From: Solibacillus ferritrahens
GTDB taxonomy: Bacteria; Bacillota; Bacilli; Bacillales_A; Planococcaceae
NCBI RefSeq assembly: GCF_037027585.1
Contig: NZ_JAXCLE010000003.1
Span: forward strand, 1 to 64,000
DNA length: 64,000 nucleotides
Direction of reading: 5' to 3'
The notes under the pieces are model-generated. The model was not told the DNA's origin, did no database searches, and saw only the letters and a program-made list of their open reading frames with translations. Each line of letters starts with the position of its first letter. Positions within the stretch are counted from its first letter, which is position 1. The translations under genes and the position numbers were made by a program. Positions 52,704 to 61,783 of the stretch are shown one piece after another.

Positions 52704-53384
52704 ATGACAAATCTTTTAATTGTTGAAGATGTGGAAGATGTACATAAGATGCTCGTAGAATTATTTGAAACGGAAGGGTACAACGTGTACTCAGCATTTG
52801 ACGGACTTGAGGCAAGTAAACAATTTCAGGCGCATGACATTGACATCGTGTTGCTTGATATTATGCTGCCGTATAAATCTGGCGATGAGCTTGTTAAGGA
52901 ATTCCGTCAAACGTCGAACGTGCCGATTATGATGCTGTCGGCAAAAGACCTCGTGTCGACGAAAATTGATTTACTTCGCCTTGGTGCAGACGATTATTTA
53001 ACGAAGCCATTTGATCTTGGCGAGGTGCTCGTGCGTGTGGAGGCGTTACTTCGTCGGGCTCAACCATCAATGGCCGTACATTCGCTTCAGTATGGTCCGC
53101 TCACAATGGACGATATGGCAAAGCGGGTAACAGTCGAGGGGAATGAAGTTACATTAACAGCGAAAGAATACGCGTTACTTAAACTTATGCTTGAGCAGCC
53201 GAGCAAAGTGTTCACGAAGGTGAATCTGTACGAGTCAGTATGGGGCGAGCCTTATTTTGGTGACGATGCGAGCATTAAAACACATATGAGCAATATTCGT
53301 CTAAAGCTAAAAGCTACCGCACCGTCAGCAGACCTCATTGAAACATTGCGCGGCATAGGCTATCGACTAAAAAAAACGACGTAA
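52704..53384 (+). CDS. OmpR/PhoB-family response regulator
   Basis: A 226-residue regulator. The receiver domain has the acidic EDVED pair, phospho-acceptor D52 in LLDIMLP, the S/T in LSAKD and K101 in TKPFD. The C-terminal winged helix shows VTLTAKEYALLKLMLEQP and IKTHMSNIRLKLK. It is cotranscribed with the ABC transporter and histidine kinase downstream. Codon usage appears more GC-rich than neighbours, suggesting acquisition as a module. Ribosome site AAAGGAGTG. Confidence 0.9.
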   Translation: MTNLLIVEDVEDVHKMLVELFETEGYNVYSAFDGLEASKQFQAHDIDIVLLDIMLPYKSGDELVKEFRQTSNVPIMMLSAKDLVSTKIDLLRLGADDYLTKPFDLGEVLVRVEALLRRAQPSMAVHSLQYGPLTMDDMAKRVTVEGNEVTLTAKEYALLKLMLEQPSKVFTKVNLYESVWGEPYFGDDASIKTHMSNIRLKLKATAPSADLIETLRGIGYRLKKTT

Positions 53385-53394
53385 AATTGACTGA

Positions 53395-53429
53395 AACTTT
53401 ACGTTAACTTTACCTTTCATCACTATAGT
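53395..53429 (+). promoter_or_regulatory. response-regulator-type direct repeat and -10 before the ABC genes
   Basis: AACTTTAC is repeated at 53395-53402 and 53406-53413, 11 bp apart (one helical turn), followed by TATAGT at 53424-53429. Direct repeats with this pitch overlapping the -35 position are typical OmpR-family activator sites. It lies between the regulator gene and the ABC genes, so the transporter may be the target. Confidence 0.5.
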
Positions 53430-53453
53430 GAAATTATGAAAGGAATGAACGAT

Positions 53454-54347
53454 ATGAACACAACTATTTTAAAGGCAGAAAACATAACAAAGTGCTATAA
53501 ACAACAGACTGTACTCGATAATGTCTCGATTACATGTGAAAAAGGGAAAATTTATGGTCTGATTGGAGTCAACGGGGCGGGAAAATCAACGCTCATGAAG
53601 TGTATTGTGGGGCTTACGTTCCCAACAGCAGGTGTCATTACGTTTGAGCCAAATACCCGAGTCGGCTGTATGATTGAAGCGCCGGCAATCGACCTTAGCT
53701 TATCGGCAAAGGACAATTTGAAGGCTCAGCGATTATTACTTGGCATTCCGAATGCAAACGTAGAAAGCGAGCTGCTTGAAACGGTCGGTTTAACAAATGC
53801 CGGAACGAAAAAAGCGAAGGATTTCTCGCTTGGTATGAAACAACGTTTAGGCATTGCACTGGCACTATTGCCAAACCCCGAGTTGCTTATTTTAGATGAG
53901 CCAATTAATGGGTTAGATCCAATCGGTGTTGTAGAAATTCGTCGGCTACTGAAAAAACTGTGCACAGAACGTGAAATGACGATTATCGTTTCAAGCCACA
54001 ATTTACCGGAGCTTTACCAAACGGCGACGGACTATTTCATTATCCATCAAGGGCGCTTAGTGAAAAAGCTGACTTTAGAGCAACTGGACGAGGCATGCAA
54101 ACAGGCGATTGTTATTCGCTCAACGAACACAGTACTTACGGTCAATGTACTTGAGCAGCAACTAGATGTTACGAATTTTAAAGTGATGCCTGACGAATCG
54201 GTAAAGGTGTATGAAGGGCTAGACCGTCTTGCTGAAATTTCGACGAAGCTTGTTGAAAACGGTGTTGGATTAACGTTTTACGGTATTCAAGGCGATACAC
54301 TCGAAAACTATTTCCTATCACTAATTGGAGGTGGGCAGCATGTATAA
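53454..54347 (+). CDS. ABC transporter ATP-binding protein (BcrA-like)
   Basis: A 297-residue ATPase with Walker A IGVNGAGKSTLMKC, signature DFSLGMKQRLGIALALL, Walker B LLILDEPINGLDP and switch VSSHN, followed by a ~90-residue C-terminal extension as in BcrA-type peptide antibiotic transporters. ATG at 53454 has AAAGGAATG upstream; the frame opens earlier at 53436. It overlaps the permease gene by 8 bp. Likely role: removal of a peptide antibiotic, under control of the flanking two-component system. Confidence 0.85.
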   Translation: MNTTILKAENITKCYKQQTVLDNVSITCEKGKIYGLIGVNGAGKSTLMKCIVGLTFPTAGVITFEPNTRVGCMIEAPAIDLSLSAKDNLKAQRLLLGIPNANVESELLETVGLTNAGTKKAKDFSLGMKQRLGIALALLPNPELLILDEPINGLDPIGVVEIRRLLKKLCTEREMTIIVSSHNLPELYQTATDYFIIHQGRLVKKLTLEQLDEACKQAIVIRSTNTVLTVNVLEQQLDVTNFKVMPDESVKVYEGLDRLAEISTKLVENGVGLTFYGIQGDTLENYFLSLIGGGQHV

Positions 54348-55101
54348 TTTAGTCCTGTCAAACCTCTTTAAAGGAATGAAGTCGCGTACGATACACAGTT
54401 TATTTTTTGTGAGCTGCCTATTTGCAGGGCTGACAATGTTTTTAACTAACGGTGTTGCGAACGGAAAAATAGCGGGTGAAATTGCCAACCTTACTTTTTT
54501 ATTTTCGGATGCGAGTATGCTTGCTATTTTAGGGGCAATACTAGCGACGGCACTGATTGGTTCTGAGTTTGATGCAAAACTATTTCATCATAGTATTGTA
54601 GCGGGGTATTCTCGTTTACAAATCGTTACTGCTAAAGCCCTGACATACTGGCTATTTTTAGTTGTCATTATTAGCCCGTATGCGATTTTTAACATTGCAG
54701 CAATTTTATTAGATTGGTCTGTCGATATAGGGATGCCGACAGCCGGTTTTTTATTCATTTGCAATATGAATGAAACGGTCGGTTCGAAACTATTATTGAT
54801 TGCTGTGATGACTGTAATCTATGTTGGACAATTATCGTTAGCCATACTATTAGCATTTACGTTAAAGCGTGCATTACTTATTATTCCTGTATTCTATATT
54901 GTGTCAGCGTTAACGGGGCAAGTATCTATATATAAGGACTCATTGCCAGTATTAAACGTATTATCAGTCACGCCGTTTAGCGGAAAATTTATTGCGTTAT
55001 CATCTGATCACACTGTGCAAGCCATCTTTGTTTCGCTATTATTTATGGTAGTAATCGTCGTTGTCACGTTTTTGATGTTTAGAAAAGTAGAAATAAAGTA
55101 G
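54340..55101 (+). CDS. ABC-2 type permease partner
   Basis: A 253-residue membrane protein with six hydrophobic segments (for example SLFFVSCLFAGLTMFLTNG, SMLAILGAILATALIGSEF, MTVIYVGQLSLAILLAFTL). Its conserved GSEFDAKLFHHSIVAGYSRLQIVTAK loop is typical of ABC-2 permeases in lantibiotic- and bacitracin-export modules. The start is ATG 54340 with GGAGGTGG inside the ATPase gene. It is not a BceB-type permease: the large extracellular domain is absent. Confidence 0.8.
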   Translation: MYNLVLSNLFKGMKSRTIHSLFFVSCLFAGLTMFLTNGVANGKIAGEIANLTFLFSDASMLAILGAILATALIGSEFDAKLFHHSIVAGYSRLQIVTAKALTYWLFLVVIISPYAIFNIAAILLDWSVDIGMPTAGFLFICNMNETVGSKLLLIAVMTVIYVGQLSLAILLAFTLKRALLIIPVFYIVSALTGQVSIYKDSLPVLNVLSVTPFSGKFIALSSDHTVQAIFVSLLFMVVIVVVTFLMFRKVEIK

Positions 55102-55109
55102 GTGTTTTC

Positions 55110-56012
55110 ATGCTTTGGGTGCTGGGCACAATAGTTTTAATATTAGTTGGATATATTATTGCATTGCGCCGCCAAGTACGTGCAGTCAATGAGCAATTGA
55201 TGGCGCGGGTATCGTCGGATGTGATGAGACCAGTACAGTTGCAACTTTTTGATGCGCAGTTAAATACGCTGGTCGCACAATTGAACGATTTGCTGGCAAA
55301 GGAGCAAACTTCACGTCGGATTAGCCGTGAGGAGCAACAATATTATAAGGAAATGATTTCGAACATTTCGCATGATTTTCGTACACCCGTTACGGCAATA
55401 AAAGGCTACCAGCAGCTTTTATTAAAGGATAATTTGTCTCTTGTTCAACGCGAAAAATTGCTTATTGCACAAAGTCATGTAACAAATTTAGAACGCTTAT
55501 TAGAAACGTTTTTTGAATATTCTTATTTACTTAGTCAACGAGATGAGCCGGTGTATGCGCCGGTACGTCTAGATGTGATCATAGAGGAGTTCATTGCCGG
55601 ACTTTACACGCAGTTTGAGGAGAAGGGTATCACGGTGGAAGTTGTGGGAAATGATGAGGAACTTTTATTGCACAGTGATGAAGGCATGCTTCGCCGTATT
55701 ATTCAAAACTTGCTCCAAAACGCACTGCAGCATAGTGCATATGATGTACGTGTCCACTTTTGGCAGGACGACATATATTCTTATGTGAGCGTTGGAAATC
55801 GTATTGATGATGTGGCTGCGTATTCACCCGAGCAGCTTTTCGAGCGTTTTTATACGAAAGACCAAGCACGCCGTAAAAGCAGTGGGCTAGGCTTGTCAAT
55901 CGTGCGCCTGTTAAGTGAGCGTCTAGGTGGGAGTGCAGTCGCTACTATCAGTGGTGATGTACTGACATTTACAGTGAAAATATTAAATGAAGAAAAAACA
56001 GCGACCTCATAG
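55110..56012 (+). CDS. sensor histidine kinase lacking an extracellular sensor domain
   Basis: A 300-residue kinase: one N-terminal membrane helix (residues 1-19), a ~65-residue linker helix, the HisKA H-box ISNISHDFRTPVTAIKGY with phospho-acceptor H88, and HATPase motifs (RIIQNLLQNALQHSA; SGLGLSIVRLLSERLGG). There is no extracellular loop, so it probably senses through the transporter or within the membrane. Ribosome site AGGTG. It is the last gene of the regulator-ABC-kinase module, an unusual order with the kinase after the transporter. Confidence 0.87.
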   Translation: MLWVLGTIVLILVGYIIALRRQVRAVNEQLMARVSSDVMRPVQLQLFDAQLNTLVAQLNDLLAKEQTSRRISREEQQYYKEMISNISHDFRTPVTAIKGYQQLLLKDNLSLVQREKLLIAQSHVTNLERLLETFFEYSYLLSQRDEPVYAPVRLDVIIEEFIAGLYTQFEEKGITVEVVGNDEELLLHSDEGMLRRIIQNLLQNALQHSAYDVRVHFWQDDIYSYVSVGNRIDDVAAYSPEQLFERFYTKDQARRKSSGLGLSIVRLLSERLGGSAVATISGDVLTFTVKILNEEKTATS

Positions 56013-56028
56013 GGAGCGCTGTTTTTTT
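55996..56028 (+). terminator. terminator overlapping the kinase stop codon
   Basis: The short stem AACAGCG/CGCTGTT (55997-56003, 56017-56023) with an inner partial CCTC/GGGAG pairing, then T. Confidence 0.65.
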
Positions 56029-56171
56029 ATGTAATCTTGTTATAAATATTTCAAATGTTACGTTTATATTTCATGAGACTATAATTTTTCGAAACAGGGT
56101 AGAAAAGTAGTAGAGATGGTTGAGAACCATCTATCTTATTAACTTGCTATTTTGTATGAGGAGGATTTTAA

Positions 56172-58169
56172 GTGGAAAACAATAACAATAAAAAAGTCGA
56201 TCAATTGAAACAATTTACTACAAAAGATGAAGGTCAGCCGCTAACTACGAACCATGGATTGAAGTTAACGAATGATGAGCATTCCTTAACAATAGGCGAG
56301 CGCGGTCCTACTATAATGGAGGATTTTCATTTCCGCGAAAAAATGACGCATTTCGACCATGAGCGTATTCCGGAGCGTGTCGTACATGCGAGAGGTTCAG
56401 GTGCACATGGTGTATTTGAAAGCTATGGCGATGCCTCAGATATTACAATGGCTCATTTCTTAGGAGAGAAAGGTCGACAAACACCTGTATTTGTTCGTTT
56501 CTCGACAGTAGCAGGATCAAGGGGTTCAGCAGAAACTGTTCGCGATGTGCGAGGATTTGCAACGAAATTTTATACAGAAGAAGGAAATTATGATTTAGTC
56601 GGAAATAATATTCCCGTTTTCTTCATTCAAGATGCGATTAAATTCCCTGATTTCGTACATGCTGTAAAACCGGAGCCACATAATGAAATTCCTCAAGCGC
56701 AAAGTGCACATGATACATTTTGGGATTTTGTTGTAAATAATGAGGAAACGGCGCATATGACTATGTGGCATATGTCTGACCGTGCAATACCAAAAAGCTA
56801 CCGCCAAATGGAAGGGTTTGGGGTAAACACATTCCGTTTTGTTAACGCAAATGGAGAAGCTCATTTCGTAAAATTCCATTGGAAGCCTGTACAAGGCATG
56901 GAATCTTTAGTGTGGGATGAAGCACAAAAAATCGCAGGTAAAGACCCTGATTTCCACCGTCGTGACCTGTTTGACCAAATCGAAGCAGGCAACTACCCTG
57001 AATATGAGCTAGCAGTACAGTTAATTCCACAGGCTGACGAGTTCAAATTTGATTTTGATATTTTGGATCCAACAAAGATTTGGCCAGAAGAGCTTATTCC
57101 TCTTCGAAAGCTTGGGAAAATGACATTAAATCGCAATGTTGATAATTTCTTTGCTGAAACGGAACAAATTGCATTCCATGTTGGTCACGTTGTTCCGGGA
57201 ATTGATTTTTCAAATGACCCATTGTTACAAGGGCGTTTATTCTCTTATACAGATACACAGCTTATCCGTTTAGGTGGACCGAACTTCCATGAGCTACCGA
57301 TAAACCGTCCAGTATGCCCATTCCATAACAATCAGCGTGATGGCTACGGTCGTATGACGATCAATAAAGGACGTGTTGCTTATGGAAGAAATGGATTACA
57401 AAATGATACACCGCATGTAGTAGATCAAAAAGACGGTGGCTATGCTCATTATCAGGAAAAAATTGAAGGTCGTAAAGTACGCGCGCGAAGCTTATCATTT
57501 GAAGATCATTATTCTCAGGCCCGTCAATTCTGGTTAAGCCAAACGCCTGTAGAACAGCAGCATATTATTGATGCCTTCTGTTTTGAATTAGGAAAAGTGG
57601 AAACAATTGAAATCCGTAAAGCTGCAGTAGATATGTTTGCACGAGTAGACCGTGCGATGGCTGAACAAATTGCACAGCGAATTGGTGTATCCGCGCCGGA
57701 TGCGTCAATCGAGCAGGTAGCGGACTTGCCACCATCAGATGCTGTGAGTATATTAAAAAACCAAGTACCGATTTTAAAGACAAGAAAGGTCGGTATTATT
57801 GTCGACACAAACAGTAATGTGGATGATCTTATTCAAAGTTTGGAAAATGAAGGGGTTATTGTTGAGTTGATTAGTGATAAACAAGGCATGATCAATAATC
57901 GTGAAATTGACCATACATTAGATACGGCAGACCCTGTTCTTTACGATGGGCTATTTGTGGCAGCAAGCTTTACAGATGTAGTACAAAACCGTAAAGTACA
58001 AAGATTTGCAGATGAAATATTCAATCATTATAAAACACTAGGCTATATTGCATTTGAAAGTATGGATAAATTGTATGCAAATGCACCGGGTGTTGTAACA
58101 GCGCCTGATGAATTTATCAATGCTTTAAAAATGGGCCGCCATTTTGACCGTACAGATGCAACGGGATAA
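56172..58169 (+). CDS. large-subunit (clade 2) heme catalase
   Basis: A 665-residue monofunctional catalase. The essential histidine is in RVVHARGSGAHG (H72), the distal region NIPVFFIQDAIKFPDFVHA carries the asparagine, and RLFSYTDTQLIRLG carries the proximal heme tyrosine. The last ~150 residues form the flavodoxin/DJ-1-like domain that marks large-subunit HPII/KatE-type enzymes. It decomposes H2O2 in vegetative cells or spores. The start is GTG with GAGGAGG. I could not assign a sigma-B or PerR site with confidence. Confidence 0.93.
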   Translation: MENNNNKKVDQLKQFTTKDEGQPLTTNHGLKLTNDEHSLTIGERGPTIMEDFHFREKMTHFDHERIPERVVHARGSGAHGVFESYGDASDITMAHFLGEKGRQTPVFVRFSTVAGSRGSAETVRDVRGFATKFYTEEGNYDLVGNNIPVFFIQDAIKFPDFVHAVKPEPHNEIPQAQSAHDTFWDFVVNNEETAHMTMWHMSDRAIPKSYRQMEGFGVNTFRFVNANGEAHFVKFHWKPVQGMESLVWDEAQKIAGKDPDFHRRDLFDQIEAGNYPEYELAVQLIPQADEFKFDFDILDPTKIWPEELIPLRKLGKMTLNRNVDNFFAETEQIAFHVGHVVPGIDFSNDPLLQGRLFSYTDTQLIRLGGPNFHELPINRPVCPFHNNQRDGYGRMTINKGRVAYGRNGLQNDTPHVVDQKDGGYAHYQEKIEGRKVRARSLSFEDHYSQARQFWLSQTPVEQQHIIDAFCFELGKVETIEIRKAAVDMFARVDRAMAEQIAQRIGVSAPDASIEQVADLPPSDAVSILKNQVPILKTRKVGIIVDTNSNVDDLIQSLENEGVIVELISDKQGMINNREIDHTLDTADPVLYDGLFVAASFTDVVQNRKVQRFADEIFNHYKTLGYIAFESMDKLYANAPGVVTAPDEFINALKMGRHFDRTDATG

Positions 58170-58202
58170 TTTTTATATAATAAAACAAGTAGCATAAAGT
58201 TC

Positions 58203-58239
58203 AAAAAGGCATTTATCTCATTGAGAAAAATGCCTTTTT
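58203..58239 (+). terminator. catalase terminator
   Basis: A perfect stem AAAAAGGCATTT/AAATGCCTTTTT with a 12-base loop and inner CTCA/TGAG pairing. The remaining gap to 58653 shows no gene or strong signal. Confidence 0.9.
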
Positions 58240-58653
58240 GTTGCACATAAAATATTATTTTCAACGTTTATTTTGAATGAAGAAAACTTCACCTTACTTT
58301 TTTATTATTAAATTGCTAGTTTACTAGAGTATGATATTATGAATGGGTATAAAACCCAATATGAAAGTACCATGACAAAGAGAATTAGCGGATTATTTGA
58401 ACATTAACAAGAGCTTGTATGAGTAAAAGGAAAGGGGGAATTTATGCAGTAACTAGAATAGAAACTATAGTTGTATTAGAGCTGAGGTCGTTATTACCAA
58501 GGCAGAACGTTTATTTATATATTATCACAGGATAGCATTTTAATGGATGAATCATGTTAATATGGATTCTGAAATCTTATATGAGGAATAACCTAAGTTA
58601 TCTTTTTTATACATACTGAACCGTAGTTATACAAAAAAAGGGGAGTGAGGCGT

Positions 58654-59715
58654 TTGAAAAATATATTAAAAATTGGAAGCGCATTTATTGGTGTGATAGT
58701 GGGTGCAGGGTTCGCTTCAGGACAAGAAATACTGCAATACTTTACGAGCTTCGGAACACTCGGGATATTCGGAGCAATTTTATCAACTGTACTTTTTTCA
58801 GGCATTGGTATGCTTTTAGTATGGCTGGGCAGTTATACTAAAACGACATCACATAAAGATGTTATTTACAGAATTAGCGGGCGTTATCTTGGAACTGTAA
58901 TCGATTTAATTCTTATTTTTACGTTGTTTGGCGTAGGGGTCGTTATGCTTGCCGGGGCAGGTTCAAACTTAAACCAACAGTTTGGATTACCGGTCTTTGT
59001 AGGTACGACCCTTATGACGATACTCGTACTATTAACAGGATTTTTAAAGGTAAATCGGGTTGTTTCCATTATTGGAAGCATTACGCCGATTCTCGTTATT
59101 TTTGTTATATTTATTGCGATTTACAGTTTTTTAACGATGAATGGAACTTTTACATCGTTAAACGACGTAGCGCAAGCAACACCGACTACTTTGCCAAACT
59201 GGTTTATTTCCAGTATTAATTACGTTTCATTCAATATTGCTGTTGGAGCTTCGATGTCAATTGTTATGGGCGGGGCTGAAAAAAGTCCAAAAACAGCAGC
59301 GCTCGGTGGATTATTGGGTGGACTTGTTTTAGGAATACTGATTCTCTTAATCCATTTAGCTATTTTCTCGAAAATCGAAGAAGTTGGCACTTTGGACATG
59401 CCAATGCTTGGGATAGTTAGTAATTTATCGCCAACACTAGGTATTGTCATGTCATTAGTTATCTTTGCAATGATTTATAATACAGCGGTTGGAATGTTCT
59501 TTTCTTTCTCAGCTCGTTTTGCAGAATCAGGAACACAGGAATTTAAAATATTCTTCTTCATTACAATGACTGTTGGCTATTTAGCAAGTTATGTAGGATT
59601 TACTGGACTAGTTAGTTATTTTTATCCTCTAATTGGTTATTTGGGGATTATCCTGATTGTAGTGTTAGTGGCTGCTCCGTTTATTATTAAGAGACAAAGT
59701 GCAAAAAATCAATAA
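58654..59715 (+). CDS. YkvI-like membrane protein (APC-type transporter fold)
   Basis: A ~353-residue protein with about ten helices, matching the YkvI family. The first helix carries the glycine-rich GSAFIGVIVGAGFASGQEILQYF, a substrate-binding unwound helix as in LeuT-fold transporters. Substrate unknown. The frame also opens at GTG 58645, but GGGGAG abuts that codon; TTG 58654 has better spacing. Monocistronic, with a good terminator. Confidence 0.8.
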   Translation: MKNILKIGSAFIGVIVGAGFASGQEILQYFTSFGTLGIFGAILSTVLFSGIGMLLVWLGSYTKTTSHKDVIYRISGRYLGTVIDLILIFTLFGVGVVMLAGAGSNLNQQFGLPVFVGTTLMTILVLLTGFLKVNRVVSIIGSITPILVIFVIFIAIYSFLTMNGTFTSLNDVAQATPTTLPNWFISSINYVSFNIAVGASMSIVMGGAEKSPKTAALGGLLGGLVLGILILLIHLAIFSKIEEVGTLDMPMLGIVSNLSPTLGIVMSLVIFAMIYNTAVGMFFSFSARFAESGTQEFKIFFFITMTVGYLASYVGFTGLVSYFYPLIGYLGIILIVVLVAAPFIIKRQSAKNQ

Positions 59716-59766
59716 ATGTAAAGATGGCTCAATAAATTAGTAGAAAACATAGAGTAGATATTTTAT

Positions 59767-59798
59767 AAACCCGTTCATAAACTTGAGCGGGTTTTTTT
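59767..59798 (+). terminator. terminator of the ykvI-like gene
   Basis: The stem AAACCCG/CGGGTTT with an inner TCA/TGA pair and a following run of T. Confidence 0.85.
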
Positions 59799-59839
59799 GT
59801 GTTTGAAAAAGATGTTTTTATTTTTTTTGAAAGATTTAA

Positions 59840-59893
59840 TTGACAATAAATGGGGGAATTATGTATATTGTATATAAAGTATATATACAATAT
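59840..59893 (+). promoter_or_regulatory. promoter and GntR operator of the GntR-ABC operon
   Basis: TTGACA (59840-59845), an 18-bp spacer and TATATT (59864-59869) form the promoter. A perfect 11-bp inverted repeat, ATATTGTATAT (59865-59875) and ATATACAATAT (59883-59893), overlaps the -10 and is the likely binding site of the GntR protein encoded just downstream, giving autorepression as in ytrA-type operons. Confidence 0.75.
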
Positions 59894-59909
59894 GAATTGA
59901 GGACAAAGC

Positions 59910-60287
59910 ATGCAAATTTTAATCGCTCACAATTCGAAAGAACCGATTTACGAGCAAATCTTTCATCAAATTAAGAAAAGTATTTTGGCAAACGAACTTC
60001 CTGCGGGCTATGCGTTACCTTCTATGCGCAATATGGCAAAAGATTTAGAGGTCAGTGTGATTACGACAAAGCGCGCCTATGAAGAGTTGGAAAAGGCCGG
60101 ATTAATTTACTCTGTTGTCGGGAAGGGCTCCTTTGTTTCGGAGCAAAATATCGAAATGATTATTGAAAGAAAACAAAAAGTAATTGAAGAACAGCTGAGT
60201 CAGGCCATAAAAAACAGCAAGGAAATCGGTTTAAGTTTAGATGAACTAAAAGAAATTATGACACTGTTATATGAGGAGATGGATTAA
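59910..60287 (+). CDS. GntR-family (YtrA subfamily) regulator
   Basis: A 125-residue regulator with an N-terminal winged helix (IYEQIFHQIKKSILANELPAG, LPSMRNMAKDLEVSVITTKRAYEELEKAGLI) and only a short helical C-terminal tail of ~50 residues, the YtrA subfamily layout. It dimerises and represses an adjoining ABC transporter operon; the ligand is unknown. The stop overlaps the ATPase start by 1 bp. Ribosome site TTGAGGA. Confidence 0.9.
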   Translation: MQILIAHNSKEPIYEQIFHQIKKSILANELPAGYALPSMRNMAKDLEVSVITTKRAYEELEKAGLIYSVVGKGSFVSEQNIEMIIERKQKVIEEQLSQAIKNSKEIGLSLDELKEIMTLLYEEMD

Positions 60288-61168
60288 TGGAATCAATTAT
60301 TCAATTTACAAACGTAAATAAAGCATTCAATGATTTTGCGATTAAGAACCTTACTTTTGAGATAAAAAAAGGATTTGTAACGGGCTTTGTTGGGGCAAAT
60401 GGAACAGGGAAATCTACGGCGATTAAGCTGCTTATGAATTTACTGCAGCCTGACAGTGGGGAAGTAAAGGTTTTCGGCTTAAATTATAAAGATCATGAAA
60501 AAGTAATCAAACAGAAAATTGGTTTCGTCTATGATGATCATGTGTTTTATGAACATCTTACTTTGCAGGAAATGAAGAATTTAATTCAGCCAGTATATAC
60601 ACAATGGGACGACGAGCTTTTTTATAAATATGTTGAACAATTCCAATTACCTTTAAAAAAGAAAAAGTTAAAAACCTTCTCTAAAGGGATGATGATGAAA
60701 GCCTCACTGGCAATTGCTTTGTCCCATCACGCAGAACTAATAATTATGGATGAACCGACAGCAGGATTGGATCCGGTGTTCAGACGTGAGTTTTTAAATT
60801 TATTGCATGAAATTGTGCAGGATGGTGAAAAAACGATTTTCTTTTCTACTCATATCACGTCAGATTTAGATCGGATTGCAGATTATATCGTCTTCCTGCA
60901 CAATGGGGAACTAATATTTATGCATGAATTTTATACGATTGCAGAAAAATATGTGCTCGTTAAAGGTGGGTTGGATTTACTTGATCCGGACACTGAGAAA
61001 GAATTTATTGCGATTCGAAAAACTAAAATGGGATTTGAAGGTTTGTCATCTAATAAAGGGCGAGTCATGCAATTATTTGGAGACTTAGCTTTATACGAAA
61101 CAGCAACATTGGAAGATATTATGTTCTATACAAAGAAAGGCGGGGAGAAGGGTGTATCAATTAGTTAA
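60287..61168 (+). CDS. ABC transporter ATP-binding protein of the YtrA-like operon
   Basis: A 293-residue ATPase with Walker A VGANGTGKSTAIKLLM, signature TFSKGMMMKASLAIAL, Walker B LIIMDEPTAGLDP and switch FFSTHI, plus a ~70-residue C-terminal extension. It overlaps the permease gene by 17 bp. With the GntR regulator, permease and a small membrane protein it forms an export system probably responding to cell-wall-active agents, by analogy to YtrBCDEF. Confidence 0.87.
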   Translation: MESIIQFTNVNKAFNDFAIKNLTFEIKKGFVTGFVGANGTGKSTAIKLLMNLLQPDSGEVKVFGLNYKDHEKVIKQKIGFVYDDHVFYEHLTLQEMKNLIQPVYTQWDDELFYKYVEQFQLPLKKKKLKTFSKGMMMKASLAIALSHHAELIIMDEPTAGLDPVFRREFLNLLHEIVQDGEKTIFFSTHITSDLDRIADYIVFLHNGELIFMHEFYTIAEKYVLVKGGLDLLDPDTEKEFIAIRKTKMGFEGLSSNKGRVMQLFGDLALYETATLEDIMFYTKKGGEKGVSIS

Positions 61169-61760
61169 GAAAGATTTAATCATTCATAAAAAAATGCTGA
61201 TGTTTATGTTTCTTGTTTTGCTTATTTATATGTACATCGATATTCCGATTATTTTTCTAGGTCTATTATTTTCCATGACATTGACATTAAACCTATTTTC
61301 AACGGATGAAAAGCGACATGCGCAAATGTTATTAAGCTCATTACCTTTTACGCGTAAAGAAATTGTTAGTTCAAAATACATTTCAGCGATACTTTTTATT
61401 TTATTGATAGTATTGGCGATAACTGGTGGTAGCTTATTATTTCAACAAGTGTTACCAAACGGGTTTCATTTATTAATGATTGCAATCGGATCGTTATTTG
61501 TCGTTTCTTTTATGTATCCAGTTGCCTATAAATTTACTAGTAAATATGTGAACATCACATTCTTTACATGCTTCGGACTTTATTTGGCAATAATTATGTT
61601 TTTCATCCCTAATTTAAATGATCAGATTCGGGAAACTTTCACCAAAATAATGAATTTAGGTGAATCGCAGCTTATTTTATATGCTGGCCTTATCTTGGTG
61701 ATTACGTACATTCTATCCTGGTTATTATCAATTCGAATTTATGAAAAGAAAGTGTTTTAA
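61152..61760 (+). CDS. ABC-2 type permease of the YtrA-like operon
   Basis: A 202-residue membrane protein with six hydrophobic segments and the conserved loop DEKRHAQMLLSSLPFTRKEIVSSKYISA after the second helix, a hallmark of ABC-2 permeases in ytr-type operons. The start is GTG with GGGGAGAAG. It overlaps the ATPase gene by 17 bp. Confidence 0.82.
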   Translation: MYQLVKKDLIIHKKMLMFMFLVLLIYMYIDIPIIFLGLLFSMTLTLNLFSTDEKRHAQMLLSSLPFTRKEIVSSKYISAILFILLIVLAITGGSLLFQQVLPNGFHLLMIAIGSLFVVSFMYPVAYKFTSKYVNITFFTCFGLYLAIIMFFIPNLNDQIRETFTKIMNLGESQLILYAGLILVITYILSWLLSIRIYEKKVF

Positions 61761-61783
61761 AAATCCCTTTAGGAGGAGTTTTT

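Noticed and set aside
56030..56171. Sigma-B promoter or PerR box upstream of catalase
   Set aside because: GGGTAG and TATAAT-like strings occur but without correct spacing or partner elements.
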